Source of the DNA: Bacteroidaceae bacterium | Lineage (GTDB): Bacteria > Bacteroidota > Bacteroidia > Bacteroidales > Bacteroidaceae | Assembly (NCBI GenBank): GCA_017622815.1 | Contig: JAGAQH010000027.1 | Span: 1 to 64,000, forward strand | Direction of reading: 5' to 3' | Length of the DNA: 64,000 bases | Part shown: positions 61,311 to 64,000 of the stretch, piece by piece | How positions within the stretch are numbered: position 1 is the stretch's first letter | Layout: the number at the start of each line of letters is the position of its first letter | Program-made: the position numbers and the translations under genes | Notes under the pieces: model-generated | Seen by the model: only the letters and a program-made list of their open reading frames with translations | Databases searched by the model: none | What the model was told of the DNA's origin: nothing

Positions 61311-62651
61311 TTACATTCTTCCCTTCATCATGCTGGCCATCTGGGCCATCTTGGACTTGTCGGTCATCATCTTCATCATCTTGCGAGTCTGGTCAAACTG
61401 CTTGATGAGACGGTTAACCTGCTGGAGTTCCACACCGGCACCCTTGGCTATACGGTGACGGCGTGAGGTGTTGAGACACTCGGGATGCTCGCGCTCGTAG
61501 GGAGTCATGCTCTGGATGATGGCTTCGATGCCCTTGAAGGCATTGTCGTCGATGTCCACGTCCTTCAGCGCCTTGCCCACGCCGGGAATCATGCTGGCCA
61601 GGTCCTTGAGGTTACCCATCTTCTTGATCTGCTGAATCTGGTTGTAGAAGTCGGAGAAGTCAAACTTGTTCTTGCGAATCTTGGCCTCCAGTTTCTTGGC
61701 CTCAGCCTCGTCGAACTGCTCCTGGGCGCGTTCCACGAGAGAAACGATGTCGCCCATGCCCAGAATACGGTCGGCCATACGTGCAGGGTGGAAGGGGTCT
61801 ATGGCCTCCATCTTCTCGCCCGTACCCACAAACTTGATGGGCTTGTTCACCACGGTGCGGATGGACAGGGCTGCACCGCCACGGGTGTCACCGTCCAACT
61901 TGGTGAGGATAACACCGGTATAGTCGAGGCGCTCGTTGAACTCCTTGGCGGTGTTTACGGCATCCTGACCGGTCATGGCATCCACCACGAAGAGGATTTC
62001 GTGAGGATTGATGGCGTTCTTGATGTCGGAAATCTGCTGCATCAGTTCCTCGTCGATGGCAAGACGGCCGGCGGTATCCACGATGACAACATCGTGAGCC
62101 TTGGACCTTGCCTCGCGGATGGCATTCAGGGCTACCTGAACGGGATCTGTGGCACCCTCCTCGATGTACACGGGCACGCCAACCTGCTCGCCGAGCACGC
62201 GCAACTGCTCCATGGCGGCGGGACGGAAGGTGTCGCACGCGGCCAGAAGGGGACTCTTGTGCTTCTTCTCCTTGAGCATCTTGGCCAGTTTGCCGCTCAT
62301 GGTGGTCTTACCGGAACCGTTCAAACCGGCCATCAGAATGATGCTGGGCTCGCCGATACGGCCGGGCAGGTTGAGTTCGGCGGTTTCGCCACCCATCAGT
62401 TCTGCCAGTTCATCGTGAACGATCTTCACCATCAACTGCTGGGGCTTCACGGCGGTGAGCACGTTCTGTCCCAGAGCCTTCTGCTTCACGGTGTCGGTGA
62501 AAGTCTTGGCCACCTTGTAGTTCACGTCGGCATCCAACAGGGCGCGACGCACGTCCTTGAGGGTCTCGGCAACATTGATTTCGGTAATCTTGCCCTCACC
62601 CTTCAGTATTTTCCACGAGCGTTCGAGACGCTCCGAAAGATTTTCAAACAT
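61311..62651 (-). CDS. ffh: Signal recognition particle protein Ffh
   Basis: This 446-residue GTPase has the N domain, G1 'GLNGSGKTTMSGKLA', 'DTFRPAAMEQL', 'VDTAGRLAIDEELM' and 'TKLDGDTRGGAALSI'. It ends in a Met-rich M domain ('MMKMMTDKSKMAQMASMMKGRM'). It binds signal peptides with 4.5S RNA and targets membrane proteins. Full length. A 22-bp triple repeat lies upstream. Confidence 0.98.
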   Translation of the reverse strand: MFENLSERLERSWKILKGEGKITEINVAETLKDVRRALLDADVNYKVAKTFTDTVKQKALGQNVLTAVKPQQLMVKIVHDELAELMGGETAELNLPGRIGEPSIILMAGLNGSGKTTMSGKLAKMLKEKKHKSPLLAACDTFRPAAMEQLRVLGEQVGVPVYIEEGATDPVQVALNAIREARSKAHDVVIVDTAGRLAIDEELMQQISDIKNAINPHEILFVVDAMTGQDAVNTAKEFNERLDYTGVILTKLDGDTRGGAALSIRTVVNKPIKFVGTGEKMEAIDPFHPARMADRILGMGDIVSLVERAQEQFDEAEAKKLEAKIRKNKFDFSDFYNQIQQIKKMGNLKDLASMIPGVGKALKDVDIDDNAFKGIEAIIQSMTPYEREHPECLNTSRRHRIAKGAGVELQQVNRLIKQFDQTRKMMKMMTDKSKMAQMASMMKGRM

Positions 62652-62714
62652 AATCTTATATCTGTTTTCGTTTATTCCTTATATATATGCTCTGTATTCC
62701 TTGACCAGAGACAA

Positions 62715-62780
62715 CACGTTGCGAGGCTCATCGGAACACGTTACGAGGCCCATCGCTTCACGTTGCGAAGCCTCACGCTC
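62715..62780. repeat. Three tandem 22-bp units with a CACGTTGCGAGGC core
   Basis: CACGTTGCGAGG, CACGTTACGAGG and CACGTTGCGAAG begin at 62715, 62737 and 62759, a strict 22-bp period. It sits between ffh and the YqiA-like gene and resembles the array at 6790. Confidence 0.85.
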
Positions 62781-62786
62781 CAAGGG

Positions 62787-63374
62787 TCATATCCCCAGAA
62801 GTTTCTCTACCAGAGGTATGATTACCTTGCCAAGCACCACTCCGTTCAGATAGTGTTCGCCCTCAAAGAGGGTCATCTGCCCAGTGCCGTAGTGCTTGCG
62901 GAAGTCGGGCTGGCAATTCACGTTCTTGTCCTTGGTGCCGAACAGTCCCCAAACGAGCTGCTTCTCCTCGGGGGTGATGTCCTGGAAACTCTGTTTCTCC
63001 ACCTCCTTGAACTCTGCTATCATCTGCTTGTCCACCTTGAAGTCGCGTGCGCCGTCCTCGCGCTTGTTGCGGAACTCCTGGCGACCCATGCCACGGAAAG
63101 TGAGCAGGCGTGCCATGTGGAAGGAGGGATTCACCAGGATGCGTCTTATACCGTGCAACTGCTCGGCATACATGGCTCCCATGGAGGTGGCGACGATAAG
63201 GTCGGGCTGGTGCTCGCCAACATACTGGCGAAGGTACTCTATGGCGCGAAGCGGTTCTACGGGAACATCAGGACTGAGCACCTGTACCCCCTTGGGATAG
63301 AGGTGATTGCGCAACTGGGTGGCACTACCTGTGCTACCCGCCGATGCAAAGCCGTGTATGTATAATACCTTCAT
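62787..63374 (-). CDS. YqiA/UPF0227-like alpha/beta hydrolase
   Basis: This 195-residue protein begins 'MKVLYIHGFASAGSTGSA' and has the nucleophile-elbow 'VATSMGAMYAEQL' (Ser in SMG) and a late 'FEGEHYLNG' with the candidate His. These fit the small esterase family around E. coli YqiA/YcfP. The upstream in-frame Met would add 12 residues that run into a hairpin, so 63374 is preferred. Substrate unknown. Confidence 0.82.
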   Translation of the reverse strand: MKVLYIHGFASAGSTGSATQLRNHLYPKGVQVLSPDVPVEPLRAIEYLRQYVGEHQPDLIVATSMGAMYAEQLHGIRRILVNPSFHMARLLTFRGMGRQEFRNKREDGARDFKVDKQMIAEFKEVEKQSFQDITPEEKQLVWGLFGTKDKNVNCQPDFRKHYGTGQMTLFEGEHYLNGVVLGKVIIPLVEKLLGI

Positions 63375-63387
63375 CAGTGTAATGCAG

Positions 63388-63434
63388 AAAAGAAAAGAAC
63401 TCTCCAGCAAAGATAAATCTTTAACCGGAGAGTT
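63388..63434 (-). terminator. Terminator of tRNA-fMet
   Basis: On the minus strand AACTCTCC pairs with GGAGAGTT, with an inner AAAGAT/ATCTTT stem, followed by CTTTTCTTTT. A TATCTTTG in the loop might be a promoter box for the YqiA-like gene, but may simply be part of the hairpin. Confidence 0.75.
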
Positions 63435-63449
63435 CCACCACCACTTCTG

Positions 63450-63522
63450 TTGCGGGGGTCCGACTCGAACGGGCGACCTCCAGGTTATGAGCCTGGCGAG
63501 CTACCAACTGCTCCACCCCGCG
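63450..63522 (-). tRNA. Initiator tRNA-fMet (anticodon CAT)
   Basis: The 5' C1 faces A72 (unpaired end) and the D-stem has A11-T24, both initiator features. The anticodon stem reads CCAGG/CCTGG, so the third pair of the usual three G-C pairs is A29-T41. The T-stem GCCCG/CGGAC has a C-A mismatch. CCA is not encoded. Confidence 0.9.
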
Positions 63523-63634
63523 ATATTGCGTATCAAACTTGAACGCGACATAGGCGTCGTTTCTTGTTTGCGAGTGCAAAGGTATGCCTTTTTCCTGATA
63601 CCGCCAAACGTTTTAGTGAAAAATTGCAAAATTA

Positions 63635-63665
63635 TTGCTAATATGGAGGAATTATCGTACCTTTG
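63635..63665 (+). promoter_or_regulatory. Promoter of the TetR-type gene
   Basis: TTG, 20 bases, TACCTTTG, with a leader of about 25 bases. Confidence 0.7.
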
Positions 63666-63696
63666 CACAGAATTACACCTTATATACATATATAGT

Positions 63697-64000
63697 ATGG
63701 CGGTAGAGAAAACAAGGAACAAACTGATAGAGGTGGCACGCACCCTGTTTGCCAAACAAGGCATAGAGGAAACCACGATGAACGACATCGCCCTGGCTTC
63801 CGGGAAGGGCAGGCGCACGCTTTACACCTACTTCAAGAGCAAGGAAGACATCTATGATGCCGTGGTTCAGGACGAACTGGAACTGATGGCACAGAAGATG
63901 GCCGAGGTGGCCCAGCAGGAAATGGACCCCGAGGACAAACTCGTGGCCCTCATATACGCACACCTGCAGGCCATAAAGGACGTGGTGCAGCGCAACGGCA
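63697..64000 (+). CDS. TetR/AcrR-family regulator, 3' end outside the window
   Basis: The first 101 codons are visible. Residues about 5-50 form the TetR helix-turn-helix ('LIEVARTLFAKQGIEETTMNDIALASGKGRRTLYTYFKSKEDIY'). The variable ligand domain begins thereafter. The reading frame runs off the right edge. It was read directly from the plus strand from ATG 63697. The ligand and targets cannot be predicted. Confidence 0.9.
   Translation, partial: MAVEKTRNKLIEVARTLFAKQGIEETTMNDIALASGKGRRTLYTYFKSKEDIYDAVVQDELELMAQKMAEVAQQEMDPEDKLVALIYAHLQAIKDVVQRNG

Noticed and set aside
63408..63415. TATCTTTG as promoter of the YqiA-like gene
   Set aside because: It forms part of the inner stem of the tRNA-fMet terminator and has no clear -33 partner, so it is not listed as a promoter.

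Overview
The window is chromosomal DNA of a Bacteroidales bacterium, most like Prevotella and relatives. Three things point there. Promoters follow the Bacteroidota pattern (TTTG or TTG, about 20 bases, then TAnnTTTG). Several secreted enzymes end in an 'IYDLxGRxV...KGIYIxNGKxVxxK' tail. The gene set fits: Fkp, an Oar-type TonB receptor, mucin-directed sialidases, GH20 and a sulfatase, and a thr operon with a phosphoglycerate-mutase-like homoserine kinase. Most genes are intact and housekeeping-like; no phage, plasmid, CRISPR array or full insertion sequence was seen.

Layout. 1-9.4 kb: end of an HU-like gene, then on the minus strand fabD, a GH13 amylase, and a GDP-fucose block (manC, gmd, fcl, fkp) joining the de novo and salvage routes. 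9.5-11.7 kb: an RSH protein with an intact hydrolase and an eroded synthetase, then tRNA-Trp. 12.3-17.2 kb: Oar-type TonB receptor and BACON/OB-fold lipoprotein. 17.5-22.2 kb: a 1551-residue esterase-sialidase. 22.4-31.3 kb: a Gate-domain membrane protein, a beta-barrel protein, rfbD, luxS, a secreted Ig-like protein, a 59-residue peptide and an aldo/keto reductase. 31.6-37 kb: thrA, homoserine-kinase-like gene, thrC. 37-45.3 kb: FAD oxidoreductase, radA, U32 protein, metA and an ABC-F ATPase. 45.5-59.7 kb: LRR protein, a GH123-like/sialidase fusion, a duplicated DUF6078 locus flanking a xanthine salvage pair, a sulfatase and a GH20 hexosaminidase. 59.9-64 kb: tRNA-His, folD, ffh, a YqiA-like hydrolase, tRNA-fMet and the start of a TetR regulator.

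The most unusual content is not a gene but a dense population of dispersed repeats. (1) A GC-rich palindrome of about 102-112 bp lies between genes and also, as exactly 34 codons in the same frame and orientation, inside the U32 and ABC-F genes; this resembles the protein-coding palindromic elements of Rickettsia. (2) A palindrome of about 60 bp carries a complete -33/-7 promoter and sits just upstream of rfbD and xpt. (3) A heptanucleotide repeat (ACGGAAA) fills intergenic gaps, interrupts rfbD and two glycosidase genes, and supplies the last codons of two genes. (4) Nonanucleotide GAGTAWTCK arrays fill gaps around thr and met genes. (5) Two loci carry three tandem 22-bp units. Together they suggest active remodelling of promoters, gene ends and protein loops by small non-autonomous sequences.

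Functionally, the secreted enzymes (two sialidase fusions, GH20, sulfatase) could strip sialic acid, sulfate and hexosamines from host mucin glycans. The fucose block could recycle released fucose into surface glycans. All similarity statements are from reading the translated sequence; no searches were run.
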